Source of the DNA: an uncultured Stenotrophomonas sp.
GTDB taxonomy: Bacteria; Pseudomonadota; Gammaproteobacteria; Xanthomonadales; Xanthomonadaceae
Direction: 5' to 3'
Assembly (NCBI RefSeq): GCF_945952405.1
Contig: NZ_CAMFIA010000002.1
Span: 248,001-312,000 of the forward strand
Length of the DNA: 64,000 nucleotides
How positions within the stretch are numbered: position 1 is the first letter of the stretch; every line of letters starts with the position of its first letter. The position numbers and the translations under genes are program-made. The notes under the pieces are model-generated. The model worked only from the letters and a program-made list of their open reading frames with translations, had not been told where the DNA came from and searched no databases. Shown here in pieces: positions 47,652 to 57,120 of the stretch.

Positions 47652-48364
47652 GCCGGCTTGACCGCGTAGGCCAGGTAGTTGATGTCGGTACGGCTGCTCA
47701 GGCGGGCGTGGTTGCGCCACGGCTCGTAGGCCATGCCGCTGACATCGACCAGCTGCATGTCGGCCTCGCGCAGCCAGCGCGCCAGCTCGGCCGGCTTGAT
47801 GAATTCCTGGTAGTGATGGGTGCCCTTGGGCAACAGCCGCGCCACGTACTCGGCACCGACGATCGCCACTGCGAACGCGGCCGCCGTGCGGTTGATGGTC
47901 GACAGGAACAGTTGGCCGCCCGGCTTCAGCAGGCGCTTGCAGGCCTCGATGATCGCGCCAGGGTCCGGCACGTGCTCGAGCATCTCCATGCAGGTGACCA
48001 CATCGAAACTGCCCGGTTGCTCGGCGGCCAGGTCTTCCGCGGCCTGCAGCCGGTAATCGACCTTGGCGCCGCTTTCCAGCGCATGCAGGCGCGCGACCTT
48101 GACCAGTTCCGGGGCCAGGTCGATGGCGGTGACGTCGGCACCGGACTGCGCCAGCGCCTCGCTCAGCAGGCCACCACCACAGCCGATATCGAGCACGCGC
48201 GCGGTGCGCAGCGGTACCCGGTCGGCCACGTACTTCAGGCGCACCGGGTTCAGTGCATGCAACGGCTTCTGCGGGCCGTCAGCGTCCCACCAGCGGTTGG
48301 CCAGCGCCGCGAACTTGTCCAGCTCGGCCTGATCGAAATTGGAGGATGCGTGGGGAGCAGTCAT
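47648..48364 (-). CDS. ubiG: Ubiquinone biosynthesis O-methyltransferase UbiG
   Basis: A 238-residue class I SAM methyltransferase for both O-methylation steps of ubiquinone. The SAM motif is [34 protein letters not shown] and [15 protein letters not shown] are UbiG hallmarks. The ATG at 48364 is 25 bp after the methylthioadenosine deaminase stop. Confidence 0.95.
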   Translation of the reverse strand: MTAPHASSNFDQAELDKFAALANRWWDADGPQKPLHALNPVRLKYVADRVPLRTARVLDIGCGGGLLSEALAQSGADVTAIDLAPELVKVARLHALESGAKVDYRLQAAEDLAAEQPGSFDVVTCMEMLEHVPDPGAIIEACKRLLKPGGQLFLSTINRTAAAFAVAIVGAEYVARLLPKGTHHYQEFIKPAELARWLREADMQLVDVSGMAYEPWRNHARLSSRTDINYLAYAVKPA

Positions 48365-48389
48365 GGGGGAGTCCTTGCGGCGCCGGGGT

Positions 48390-49733
48390 TCAGGCGCGGA
48401 TGTGACGGATGCGCTCGCGCCACTGGCGCGCGTTGGCGATGATGCCCGGCAGGTCCATGCCGACCAGCTCACGCTGCACCAGCTTCGGCTTGCCGGCGAT
48501 CCAGACGTCGCTGACCTGCTGGCGGCCGGTGGCATACACCAGCTGCGACAGCACGTTATGCAGCGGCTGGGTTTCCAGCGCGGACAGGTCGACACAGACC
48601 AGGTCGGCCTGCTTGCCGACTTCGATCGAACCAATGCGGTCGCCGAAGCCCAGCGCGCGTGCACCGCCCAGCGTGGAGGCGCGCAGCGTGGTCGCCGCAT
48701 CCAGCGCGGTGGCATCGTCGGCCACGGCCTTGGCCAGGATCGCGGCCGTGCGGTTCTCGCTGAACATGTCCAGGTCGTTGTTGCTGGCGCAGCCATCGGT
48801 ACCGATCGCCAGGTTCACGCCTGCGCGCTGCAGGGCGCAGGCCGGGCAGAACCCGGAGGCCAGTTTCAGGTTCGATTCCGGGCAGTGCACCACGCTGACG
48901 CCACGTTCGGCGCACAGGTGGATTTCCGCATCGGTCAGCTGGGTCATGTGCACCGCGATCAGGCGATCGTTGACCAGGCCGAGCCGGTCCAGCCGCGCCA
49001 GCGGGCGCTGGCCGTGCAGCTTGATCGAATCGTTGATCTCCTGCGCAGTCTCGTGGGTGTGCAGGTGCACCTGCATGTCGAGCTGGTCGGACAGCATCCG
49101 CACCCGCTCGAAGTTGGCATCGTTGACGGTGTACGGCGCATGCGGCGCGAACGCGGTGCCGATCAGCGGATCAGTGCGCCACTGGTCATGCAGTTCACCG
49201 GCCTTGGCGAAGTACTCGTCGTCGGTCTTGGCCCAGGCGGTGGGGAAATCGATGATGACCGCACCGACCAGCGCGCGGAAACCGTGCTTCTTGTAGACCG
49301 CTGCCTGCACATCGCCGAAGAAGTAGTTCTCGTTGGCGCAGGTGGTACCGCCGCGCAGCATCTCGGCGATGGCCAGGGTGGTGCCGTCGGCGACGAACTC
49401 CGGACCGATCACCGCCGCTTCCACCGGCCAGATGTGCTGCTGCAGCCAGGTCATCAACGGCAGGTCATCGGCGACGCCGCGCAGCAGGGTCATCGGGTTG
49501 TGCGTGTGCGCGTTGACCAGGCCCGGCATCAGCGCGGCCTCGGGGCGGCTGACCACCTGGGCGGCGCGGAAGCGCGCGCGCGCCTCTGCACGCGGCAGGA
49601 TGGCCACGATCTCGCTGCCACGCACGGCGACGGCGTGGTCTTCCAGCACCACCGCATGCGGCTCGATCGGAACGACATAACCGGCTTCGATGAGCAGGTC
49701 GCAGGCTTCGGGGAGGTGCGGGCTATCGCTCAT
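48390..49733 (-). CDS. mtaD: 5-methylthioadenosine/S-adenosylhomocysteine deaminase
   Basis: A 447-residue amidohydrolase of the TRZ/ATZ group. The zinc ligands are visible in [24 protein letters not shown] and [11 protein letters not shown]. In Pseudomonas the orthologue next to ubiG was shown to deaminate 5'-methylthioadenosine. It would feed methionine salvage through methylthioinosine. The conserved mtaD-ubiG-HAD order supports the assignment. Both methyl-transfer and salvage deal with SAM by-products. Confidence 0.85.
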   Translation of the reverse strand: MSDSPHLPEACDLLIEAGYVVPIEPHAVVLEDHAVAVRGSEIVAILPRAEARARFRAAQVVSRPEAALMPGLVNAHTHNPMTLLRGVADDLPLMTWLQQHIWPVEAAVIGPEFVADGTTLAIAEMLRGGTTCANENYFFGDVQAAVYKKHGFRALVGAVIIDFPTAWAKTDDEYFAKAGELHDQWRTDPLIGTAFAPHAPYTVNDANFERVRMLSDQLDMQVHLHTHETAQEINDSIKLHGQRPLARLDRLGLVNDRLIAVHMTQLTDAEIHLCAERGVSVVHCPESNLKLASGFCPACALQRAGVNLAIGTDGCASNNDLDMFSENRTAAILAKAVADDATALDAATTLRASTLGGARALGFGDRIGSIEVGKQADLVCVDLSALETQPLHNVLSQLVYATGRQQVSDVWIAGKPKLVQRELVGMDLPGIIANARQWRERIRHIRA

Positions 49734-49780
49734 GCGGGCTCACTGGCTGGGGGGGCGGCGAGATACTTCTGGGGGACACG

Positions 49781-49864
49781 CCCCTGAGTCAGGGGCTGCC
49801 GCGAAGCGGCGGGGTCTGGAGACCCGTGAAGCGGGGCCCATGATCTGCCGAAGCAGATCATGGG
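49781..49864. repeat. Four consecutive perfect hairpins
   Basis: CCCCTGA/TCAGGGG (49781-49795), GCCGC/GCGGC (49798-49810), GGGTCT/AGACCC (49812-49825) and a 12-bp stem CCCATGATCTGC/GCAGATCATGGG with a CGAA loop (49837-49864). They fill the space between efp and mtaD. Confidence 0.8.
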
Positions 49865-49891
49865 AGCGCCAGCGCGAATGCGATGGCGCGT

Positions 49892-49914
49892 ACCCGGCCA
49901 GCGGCCGGCACTAC
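49892..49914. repeat. SMAG repeat, inverted
   Basis: CCCGGCC AGC GGCCGGCA ending in CTAC, i.e. GTAG on the minus strand. It lies just downstream of efp. Confidence 0.8.
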
Positions 49915-49915
49915 C

Positions 49916-49938
49916 GTAATCCGGCTGCGCCGGATTAC
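49916..49938 (-). terminator. Hairpin overlapping the efp stop codon
   Basis: Perfect 10-bp arms GTAATCCGGC and GCCGGATTAC around TGC. The efp TAA (49937-49935) is inside one arm. Like the argG palindrome it lacks a long U-run. Confidence 0.55.
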
Positions 49939-50501
49939 TTGACGCGCGCGGAGTACTCACCCGAACGGGTGTCGACGCGGATCACTTCTTCCTGGTTGAC
50001 GAACAGCGGCACGCGGACCACGGCGCCGGTTTCCAGGGTGGCCGGCTTGCCGCCACCGCCCGAGGTATCGCCACGGACGCCCGGATCGGTTTCGGTGATC
50101 TTCAGTTCGACGAAGTTCGGCGGCTGCACGAAGATCGGCTCGCCGTTCCACAGGGTGACCACGCAGGACTCCTCGCCCTTCAGCCACTTCTCGGCGCCGC
50201 CCATGCCGGCCTTGGTGGCCTGGACCTGCTCGAAGGATTCCGGATCCATGAAGTGCCAGTACTCGCCATCGCTGTACATGAAGTTCATGTCGGTATCGAC
50301 AACGTCGGCCGCATCCAGCGAGTCGGTCGACTTCATGGTGACTTCCTGGGTACGGCCGTCCTTGATCAGGCGGTACTTCACGCGGGTGAAGGCCTGGCCC
50401 TTGCCCGGCTTGACGTATTCGGTGTCGATGATGACGGCCGGTTGGTTGTTGACCAGGATCTTCATCCCGTTCTTGACGTCGTTCATGCCGTAGCTGGCCA
50501 T
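49935..50501 (-). CDS. efp: Elongation factor P
   Basis: A 188-residue factor that relieves ribosome stalling at polyproline. The three OB-like domains are present and the modified residue is Lys34 in [10 protein letters not shown], the Lys/EpmA-type loop rather than the Arg/rhamnose type. The ATG at 50501 ([12 protein letters not shown]) is the conserved start. It diverges from epmB, the lysine aminomutase of the same modification route, over a 96-bp spacer. Confidence 0.96.
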   Translation of the reverse strand: MASYGMNDVKNGMKILVNNQPAVIIDTEYVKPGKGQAFTRVKYRLIKDGRTQEVTMKSTDSLDAADVVDTDMNFMYSDGEYWHFMDPESFEQVQATKAGMGGAEKWLKGEESCVVTLWNGEPIFVQPPNFVELKITETDPGVRGDTSGGGGKPATLETGAVVRVPLFVNQEEVIRVDTRSGEYSARVK

Positions 50502-50597
50502 GCGTAAACTCCTGAGTGGCAAAAACGCCGCGGGTGCGGCGAGCCGTTAGAATGGAAAGCCCACCGGATGCCGGTGGGCGACTGTTTTTCTGCCCCC

Positions 50598-51638
50598 ATG
50601 ATAACCGCAGGCCCCCTCTCCATGCAGCTTTCCGCCTTCCCCCGGCCCCAGTCGCCAGGCGCGCCCACGCGCTGGCAGCAGCTCTGGCGCCAGGCCCTGC
50701 GCGACCCGCAGGCCCTGCTGGCCCGGCTGGAGCTGGACCCGGCCGCGCTGGGCGTCTCGGACGCGGCCATGACCCAGTTCGCACTGCGCGTACCGGAAGG
50801 GTTCGTGGCCCGCATGCGCAAGGGCGATGCGGCCGACCCGCTGTTGCGCCAGGTGCTGCCGATCGACGAGGAAATGCGCCCGGCCCCCGGGTTCAGTTTC
50901 GATGCGGTGGGCGATGGCGCCGCCCGCAAGGCCACCGGCGTCATCCAGAAGTACCGCGGCCGCGCCCTGCTGGTCGCCACCGGCAGCTGCGCGATCAACT
51001 GCCGCTACTGCTTCCGCCGCCACTTCGACTATGGCGCGGAGAACGCAGCCAAGGGCGGCTGGCAGGAGGCGGTCGCGGCGATCGCGGCTGACCCGGACAT
51101 TGACGAGGTGATCCTGTCCGGTGGCGACCCGCTGTCACTGGCCACCCACAAGCTGGTTGAACTGACCGATGCGCTGCGCGGGATCCCGCACCTGCGCCGC
51201 CTGCGCATCCACAGCCGCCTGCCGATCGTGCTGCCGGAACGGGTGGACGAGGAGCTGCTGGCCTGGCTGGGCAGCCTGCCGTGGCCGCTGGCGATCGTGG
51301 TCCACGCCAACCATGCCAATGAATTCGACGCCAGTGTGGACACCGCGATGGCGCGCCTGCGCGGCACCGGCGCACAGCTGCTGAACCAGGCGGTGCTGCT
51401 GCGCGGGGTCAACGACAGCGTGCAGGCCCTGCAGGACCTGAGCGAGCGCAGCTTCGCCGCCGGCGTCCTGCCCTACTACCTGCACCAGCTGGACCGGGTC
51501 GAGGGCGTGGCCCACTTCGAAGTGGATGACAGCCAGGCCAAGGCGCTGGTCGCCGGCCTGACCGCGCGCCTGTCCGGCTACCTCATTCCCAAGCTGGTCC
51601 GCGAACTGCCGGGCGACCCCAGCAAGCGCCCGCTCTGA
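50598..51638 (+). CDS. epmB: EF-P modification radical-SAM lysine 2,3-aminomutase EpmB
   Basis: A 346-residue radical SAM enzyme that makes (R)-beta-lysine for EF-P. The 4Fe-4S motif is GSCAINCRYCFRRHF, and ILSGGDPLS and HSRLPIVLPERV follow as in lysine aminomutases. The length matches E. coli EpmB (342). I take the ATG at 50598; another in-frame ATG at 50622 is possible. EpmA is not in the window. Confidence 0.93.
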   Translation: MITAGPLSMQLSAFPRPQSPGAPTRWQQLWRQALRDPQALLARLELDPAALGVSDAAMTQFALRVPEGFVARMRKGDAADPLLRQVLPIDEEMRPAPGFSFDAVGDGAARKATGVIQKYRGRALLVATGSCAINCRYCFRRHFDYGAENAAKGGWQEAVAAIAADPDIDEVILSGGDPLSLATHKLVELTDALRGIPHLRRLRIHSRLPIVLPERVDEELLAWLGSLPWPLAIVVHANHANEFDASVDTAMARLRGTGAQLLNQAVLLRGVNDSVQALQDLSERSFAAGVLPYYLHQLDRVEGVAHFEVDDSQAKALVAGLTARLSGYLIPKLVRELPGDPSKRPL

Positions 51639-51647
51639 GCACCCCAG

Positions 51648-51713
51648 AAAAAGGGGACGGAGGGGATTAAGTCGCTTATGCATTTGCGACTTAATCCCCT
51701 CCGTCCCCTTTTT
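51648..51713. terminator. Long perfect inverted repeat, likely bidirectional terminator
   Basis: Arms of 28 bp (51648-51675 and 51686-51713) are exact complements, beginning AAAAAGGGGACGGAGGGG and ending in ATTAAGTCGC, with a 10-base centre TTATGCATTT. T-runs end both strands. It lies between the convergent epmB and GGDEF/EAL genes, three bases from the latter's stop. Confidence 0.8.
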
Positions 51714-51716
51714 TGG

Positions 51717-53843
51717 TCAGACGCCGGATTCGATCATCCGCACCACTTCGGTGGCGGTGACCGGATGGCTCAGCCAGTAGCCCTGGCCGAGGTCGCAGCC
51801 GCGCTGCGCGAGCAGCTCGAACTGCGCCTGCTGCTCGATCCCCTCGGCGACCACGGTAATGCCCAGCGCGTGGGCCATGGCGATGATCGCCGTGGTCAGC
51901 GCCAGATCATCAGGATCGCGCTGCATGTCGGCAACGAAGCTCTTGTCGATCTTCACCCCGTCCACCGGCACCTGGCGCAGATGGCTGAGGCCGGAGAAGC
52001 CGGTACCGAAATCATCCAGCCAGACCTTCACGCCGGTGCGGTGCAGCTTGTCCAGCAGCTGCGCGGCCACCATCTCATCGCCGATCACCACGGTTTCGGT
52101 CAGCTCCAGATGCAGCCGCGAAGCCGGCAGCCCGGATTCATGCAGGCACTGCGCCACCAGCGCCGGCAGTTCGCCGCCGCGCAGCTGTCGCGGCGACACG
52201 TTGACCGATACGAACAGATCGTCGCCGGCCACGCCACGCGGCCATTGCGCGGCCTCCATGCAGGCCGCGCGCAGCACCTTCGGACCGATGATCTCGATCA
52301 GCCCGCTCTGTTCGGCCACCTCGATGAACACCGACGGCGGGATCGTGCCCAGGGTCGGATGCTGCCAGCGCAGCAGCACCTCGACGCCGACCATGCGGCG
52401 GTCGCGCATGCGGAAGATCGGCTGGTAGGCCAGGCGCAGCTCGCCGCGTTCCCAGGCCCCGCGCAGTTCCTGCTCCATGTGCACGCGGCGCTCGACCGCG
52501 TGGTCCATCGCCCGGCTGTAGTAGCGGTAGCAGTTCTTGCCGGCCATCTTCGCCTGGTACATGGCGATGTCACCGTTCTTCAGCAGCGTGGTCGCATCGG
52601 CTGCATCGTCGGGGAACAGGGTCACGCCGATCGAGGTTCCCAGGAACAGTTCCCTGCCCTGCACCACCAGCGGCTTGCCCAGCTCGCGTACCAGCACTTC
52701 GGCCAACAGCCGCGCGTTGGCGGCCACGTCGCCGTCGCCGACCAGGATCACGAATTCGTCGCCGCCGAAGCGGGCCAGCAGGGCTTCGTCGCCCCCCGCC
52801 TCGCTGACCGCGCGACCGATACGCTGGGCGAACTGCAGCAGGGCTTCGTCGCCTGCTTCATGGCCGAGGGTGTCGTTGACCCGCTTGAAGTCGTCGATGT
52901 CGGCGAACAGCAGCCCCAACCGGTGGTTGGAGGCGCGCGCGGCCATCAGCCGATGGTCCAGCGCTTCGCGGAACGCGAGCCGGTTGGTCAGACCGGTCAG
53001 CGCATCGGTGTAGGCCATGCGCCGCACTTCGCGGTCATGCCGGGCGATCGCATCACGCATGCGGGCAAAGCCGCGCACCAGCTCACCCACCTCGTCATCA
53101 CGGGTGTTTTCGGCCAGCGGCGCCTGGTAGTCCCCTGCCTCGATGCGGCGCGCGGCCGCCGCCAGGTCGCGGATCGGCGCGACCAGCGTGCGCTGCACGT
53201 ACAGGATCACCGCCACGCCGATCACCACCAGCAGCCCCAGCATCAGCAGCAGCCATCCCAGGTGCCGGCTGCCGACCAGCTGCAGGCGCTCGCCGAGGGT
53301 GGCGTTGGCGGCCTGCTCGCGCTGCTGCACCTCATCCAGTGCCATGCCCACGCGGACGCCGCCGACGCGCTGGTTGCCGACCATGATCGGCATCGCGTTG
53401 TCGAGCACCTTCGGCGACTCCTGCACCACCAGGGCCTGTGCCGCCGCCGCACGGGGAGCCAAGGGATCGGCCATCGGCTGGCCGAACCCGGACACCTCGA
53501 CCGAGCCGTCATGCACCAGCCGCCCGCGTTCGTCGAACACCAGCACGTAGCGCACCACCGGCTGCCGCGCGGTGGCACGCACCAGCGCGCCGACCTGGTC
53601 CAGGTCGCGGTAGTACAGCGGGTTGGCCAGCGCATCGGACAGCTCGCGCGCCATCGCTTCGCCGCGGCTGCGCACGCTGCGGTCGAACAGTTCATGGATG
53701 ACGCCCCCGCTGAGGGTACGCACCTCCCCCTGCATGGCCGCCTGGCGCCCCAGCAGCACCGCCAGGATCGCCACCACCACCACCATCGCTCCGCCCATCG
53801 CCAGCAGGAAGCGGGCCTGCATCCCCGAGCCGAGCCACTTCAT
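51717..53843 (-). CDS. Membrane GGDEF/EAL protein with periplasmic sensor and HAMP
   Basis: A 708-residue c-di-GMP protein. Two transmembrane helices (about 9-31 and 192-214) bracket a periplasmic domain, followed by HAMP (about 215-268). The GGDEF domain has an intact RFGGDEF (residues 360-364). The EAL domain reads EVL at 488-490 but keeps LELTET, WLDDFGTGFS, VKIDKSF and AEGIE, so phosphodiesterase activity is plausible. No canonical RxxD inhibition site is seen. The ATG overlaps the stop of the upstream binding-protein gene, indicating a sensor-effector pair. Confidence 0.9.
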   Translation of the reverse strand: MKWLGSGMQARFLLAMGGAMVVVVAILAVLLGRQAAMQGEVRTLSGGVIHELFDRSVRSRGEAMARELSDALANPLYYRDLDQVGALVRATARQPVVRYVLVFDERGRLVHDGSVEVSGFGQPMADPLAPRAAAAQALVVQESPKVLDNAMPIMVGNQRVGGVRVGMALDEVQQREQAANATLGERLQLVGSRHLGWLLLMLGLLVVIGVAVILYVQRTLVAPIRDLAAAARRIEAGDYQAPLAENTRDDEVGELVRGFARMRDAIARHDREVRRMAYTDALTGLTNRLAFREALDHRLMAARASNHRLGLLFADIDDFKRVNDTLGHEAGDEALLQFAQRIGRAVSEAGGDEALLARFGGDEFVILVGDGDVAANARLLAEVLVRELGKPLVVQGRELFLGTSIGVTLFPDDAADATTLLKNGDIAMYQAKMAGKNCYRYYSRAMDHAVERRVHMEQELRGAWERGELRLAYQPIFRMRDRRMVGVEVLLRWQHPTLGTIPPSVFIEVAEQSGLIEIIGPKVLRAACMEAAQWPRGVAGDDLFVSVNVSPRQLRGGELPALVAQCLHESGLPASRLHLELTETVVIGDEMVAAQLLDKLHRTGVKVWLDDFGTGFSGLSHLRQVPVDGVKIDKSFVADMQRDPDDLALTTAIIAMAHALGITVVAEGIEQQAQFELLAQRGCDLGQGYWLSHPVTATEVVRMIESGV

Positions 53844-54772
53844 TCCACTTCCATCCGCACGCGTGTCAATCCTTGTTTCAATTCATCCAGCCGTTGCTGC
53901 GCATGCGCATCGACACGGTGGAAACCGGAAGTGCCAAAAAACCGATGCAACGCCGCCTGGGCCTGCGGGTCGCTGGCCGCCTGCAGCAGGACTTCCTGCA
54001 GGCGATCACGCACCCGCGGATCGAGGTCGGCGCGGACCACCTCCACCGCTCGCGGATAGGGTTCGGTGCGCAGCAGTTCGCGGAAATCACGCCGGAACGC
54101 GGCCGGCACCCGCCGCTCGTCGCTCCAGTCCACGCTGCTCACCGCCCCCACATCCGCCATTCCCTTGTGCACGTAGGTCGCGATGTTCAGCTCGCTGCGT
54201 GCAAACACATATCCCACGCTGTCACGCCCCGGCATGTCCGCGACCCCGGCCAGGATCTGCGGCGACAGGCCCTGCTCCAGCAGGGTCATCACCGGCACCA
54301 GGTAAGCGCTGGTGGAGGCGGTGTTCTGCAGGGCCAGACGATGGCCACGCAGATCCTGCACCCGCTGGATCGGACTGTCGCGGCGCACGAAGAACACCGT
54401 CTGGTATTCGCGTACGCCGTTGCGTTCGGTCAACAGCAGCGGCCGTGCGCCACTGCGCTGGCCCAACGCCACCGCCGTGCCGGACGTTTCCGTGACCCAG
54501 TCGACGCGTCCCCGCCGCAGATAGCTGGCCATCTGCTGCGGGTCGCGCGCCATCAGGATCCGTCCTTCGCGGATGCCGACGTCGTGCATGTGCGCCACGA
54601 CATAGTCCAGCAGGGGCTGCAGCTGTTCGTAATGCGCCTTGGGATCATCACTGATCCGGCCCAGCACCAGCACCGGGTCCGGTGCTGCGCGCACCGTCCC
54701 GGCCAGCAGGACCATGGCCAGGCTCAGCAGTCCCCCCTGCATTGCCTTTCGCAGACCCGACACAGACGTCAT
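53840..54772 (-). CDS. Periplasmic PhnD-like solute-binding protein
   Basis: A 310-residue protein with a signal peptide ending near TVRAAP. The fold features of phosphate/phosphonate-type binding proteins are seen: TSGTAVALGQRSGARPLL, LRGHRLALQNTASTSAYLVP and KGMADVGAVSSVDW. No ABC transporter genes are nearby. The stop overlaps the GGDEF/EAL start, so it probably delivers a ligand signal to that protein's periplasmic domain rather than importing. Confidence 0.85.
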   Translation of the reverse strand: MTSVSGLRKAMQGGLLSLAMVLLAGTVRAAPDPVLVLGRISDDPKAHYEQLQPLLDYVVAHMHDVGIREGRILMARDPQQMASYLRRGRVDWVTETSGTAVALGQRSGARPLLLTERNGVREYQTVFFVRRDSPIQRVQDLRGHRLALQNTASTSAYLVPVMTLLEQGLSPQILAGVADMPGRDSVGYVFARSELNIATYVHKGMADVGAVSSVDWSDERRVPAAFRRDFRELLRTEPYPRAVEVVRADLDPRVRDRLQEVLLQAASDPQAQAALHRFFGTSGFHRVDAHAQQRLDELKQGLTRVRMEVE

Positions 54773-54819
54773 TCCCCCCTGGGTATCCAGACAGACTACC
54801 CGAAAAAATGAGACCGTCG

Positions 54820-55590
54820 TCAGCTATCCTTGCCGCCCGCCTGGGCCAGCCGCGCCATGCGCTGGGTGTCGGCGAGGATGCCGCGCAGCAGGCGCACTTC
54901 CTGCTCGCTCGGCTCGCTGCGCAGGAACAGGCGGCGCAGCTTGCGCATCGCCGATTCCGGGGCGCGGCCCTTGTGGAAGTCGATCTCGTCCAGGGTGTCG
55001 CCGAGCTGGGCGAAGAAGCTCTCCATCTGCTCGTGGCTGGCCGCCTGCTCGCGGAAGCCCGGCTCGCTCCCGGCCACCGGCTGCGCACCCAGCAGCTGCA
55101 TGCGCGCTTCATAGGCCAGCACCTGCACCGCGGCCGCCAGGTTGAGCGAACTGAACTCCGGGTCGGACGGGATATGCACCGCCGCGTGGCAGAGCTGCAG
55201 CTCCTCGTTGGTCAGGCCGGTACGTTCGCGGCCGAACACCAGCGCCACTTCGGCGCCCTCGGCGGCCTTGGCCACCGCGCGCGCGGCCGCGTCGGCCGGC
55301 AGGTACTCCTCCAGCTGGACCCGGCGGGCCCGGGCGGTACAGCCCAGCACCAGGCGGCAGTCGGCCACCGCCTCGGCCAGGGTGGCCACCACCGGGGCGT
55401 CCCCCAGCACGTCTTCAGCGCCGGCCGAGCGGCGGAAGGCCTCCTCGTCCAGCGGCTTTTCGGGGGCGACCAGCACCAGGCGGGCCAGGCCCATGGTCTT
55501 CAGGGCGCGGGCGGCAGCCCCCATGTTGCCGGGGTGCTGGGTACCGACCAGGACGAATCGGAGGCGGGTGGCGGCAGGAAACTGGGACAT
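54820..55590 (-). CDS. trmJ: tRNA (cytidine/uridine-2'-O-)-methyltransferase TrmJ
   Basis: A 256-residue SPOUT methyltransferase for ribose methylation at tRNA position 32. The family motifs are FVLVGTQHPGNMGAAARA, LVFGRERTGLTNEEL and FSSLNLAAAVQVLAYE, forming the trefoil-knot SAM site. A C-terminal helical extension is present. The ATG at 55590 faces suhB across a 120-bp spacer, an arrangement common in gammaproteobacteria. Confidence 0.93.
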   Translation of the reverse strand: MSQFPAATRLRFVLVGTQHPGNMGAAARALKTMGLARLVLVAPEKPLDEEAFRRSAGAEDVLGDAPVVATLAEAVADCRLVLGCTARARRVQLEEYLPADAAARAVAKAAEGAEVALVFGRERTGLTNEELQLCHAAVHIPSDPEFSSLNLAAAVQVLAYEARMQLLGAQPVAGSEPGFREQAASHEQMESFFAQLGDTLDEIDFHKGRAPESAMRKLRRLFLRSEPSEQEVRLLRGILADTQRMARLAQAGGKDS

Positions 55591-55710
55591 GAACAGGGAA
55601 AAGGTCGAGCTGGACGATGAGCAATGGTAAACTGTGCGGCCGGCCACTGCGCCGGACCCGCTCTTTTCCCCCGCCAGTCCATCTCTTCTGCCTTTCCGGG
55701 AGCCCACGCC

Positions 55711-56538
55711 ATGCAGAAACCCGCCGTAACCGTCATGGTCAAGGCCGCCCGCCTCGCCGGCAACGTCCTGTTGCGCAACATCAACAAGCTCGAGGCACTG
55801 AACGTGGTGCAGAAGGGCCGGATGGACTACGCCAGCGAAGTGGATGCGGACGCGGAAAAGGTCATCGTCAAGGAACTCAAGCGCGCCTACCCGGACTACG
55901 GCATCTTCGGTGAAGAAGGTGGCGTGCAGGGCGAGCGCCGCCAGATGTGGGTCATCGACCCGCTGGACGGCACCAGCAACTACCTGCGCGGCGTGCCGCA
56001 CTACTGCGTGTCGATCGCCCTGGTCGAGAACGGCGAGCCGACCGATGCGGTCATCTTCGACCCGCTGCGCAATGAACTGTTCACCGCCAGCCGTGGCGCC
56101 GGCGCTGTCCTGAATGATCGCCGCATCCGCGTGGCCGAGCGCAAGGACCTGGACGGCACCATGATCCACACCGGCTTCGCCCCGCGCGAGCGCAGCCGCG
56201 CCAGCGCCCAGCTGAAGGCGGTCGACGCCCTGCTGGTGCACGGCGAGGACATCCGCCGCTCCGGTTCAGCCGCGCTCGACCTGGCCTACGTGGCCTGTGG
56301 CCGTGCCGATGCCTACTTCGAAGCCGGCGTGAAGGCATGGGACATCGCCGCGGGCCTGCTGCTGGTCCGCGAAGCCGGCGGCAAGGTCTGCGACTTCAAG
56401 GGCGCGACCCTGGGCCGCATGGACAACCGCGGTCCGGAGACCCACCAGATCGTGGCCGGCAACCTGAAGGTGGCCGAGTCGCTGCAGAAGGTTCTGGTCA
56501 ACACCGGCTACGCCGCCGAGTTCGACGCCAAGTTCTGA
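55711..56538 (+). CDS. suhB: Inositol-1-monophosphatase family protein SuhB
   Basis: A 275-residue lithium-sensitive phosphatase-fold protein. Metal motifs are [21 protein letters not shown] and [11 protein letters not shown]. In E. coli SuhB also joins the rRNA antitermination complex. The ATG at 55711 is preceded by GGGAG. A good intrinsic terminator follows. Confidence 0.94.
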   Translation: MQKPAVTVMVKAARLAGNVLLRNINKLEALNVVQKGRMDYASEVDADAEKVIVKELKRAYPDYGIFGEEGGVQGERRQMWVIDPLDGTSNYLRGVPHYCVSIALVENGEPTDAVIFDPLRNELFTASRGAGAVLNDRRIRVAERKDLDGTMIHTGFAPRERSRASAQLKAVDALLVHGEDIRRSGSAALDLAYVACGRADAYFEAGVKAWDIAAGLLLVREAGGKVCDFKGATLGRMDNRGPETHQIVAGNLKVAESLQKVLVNTGYAAEFDAKF

Positions 56539-56562
56539 GCTTCTGCGTAGAGCAGTCCATGG

Positions 56563-56588
56563 AAACGGCACCTGCGAAGGTGCCGTTT
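56563..56588 (+). terminator. Intrinsic terminator of suhB
   Basis: Arms AAACGGCACCT and AGGTGCCGTTT with a GCGA tetraloop, followed by TTC, 25 bp after the stop. Confidence 0.85.
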
Positions 56589-57120
56589 TCGTTTGCGTGC
56601 CCACCGGTGCCCTGCGCTCCTCGGCGAATCAGGGGACGGCGCCCGCGCAGCCGAGCATGGCTCGGCTCTACAGAATGCGAGGCACCTCTTCGCCCCTGAT
56701 TCCCTTGCGATGCTCGGCTCGCTCAAGACGGACTGGAAGGTCAGGATCAACGGCAACGGCATCCACGCATGGCGTGGAGCTACTGGGTGCAGCTGTGGCA
56801 TTTGACCTTGGGTCCGCCTTGAGCGAGCCGAGCACCGCAGGTCCGGCGAGGGCGAAGAGGTGCGGGTGTCTGAGCGCAGCGAGTTCCCGCACCGTCCCTC
56901 GACGGACCGAGGAGCACAGGGTACCGATGCGCAGCATCGGCTCGCGCCCCGGCGGCGTGTTTCTTTGGTTACTTTCTTTGCACGAGCAAAGAAAGTGACA
57001 CCCCTCCGCAGTCACGGAAACGATTCAGGGCATCATCCAGCGCCACCGATGCGTATGCCCGCAAACAAGAACGCCCGGCGCGAGGCCAGGCGTTCCTGCA
57101 CTACCGTGGATGTTGGAGAC
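56589..57120. other. Long suhB-htpX intergenic region with repeats
   Basis: It holds no supportable gene. It contains a GAGCC-type SMAG palindrome (56649-56671) and an ATCCACGC-type one (56761-56783). A perfect 11-bp hairpin ACTTTCTTTGC/GCAAAGAAAGT with ACGA loop is at 56971-56996. A GAACGCC/GGCGTTC inversion (57069-57095) may end htpX. The stretch around 56930-57000 looks like a dispersed intergenic module common in xanthomonads. Confidence 0.6.
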
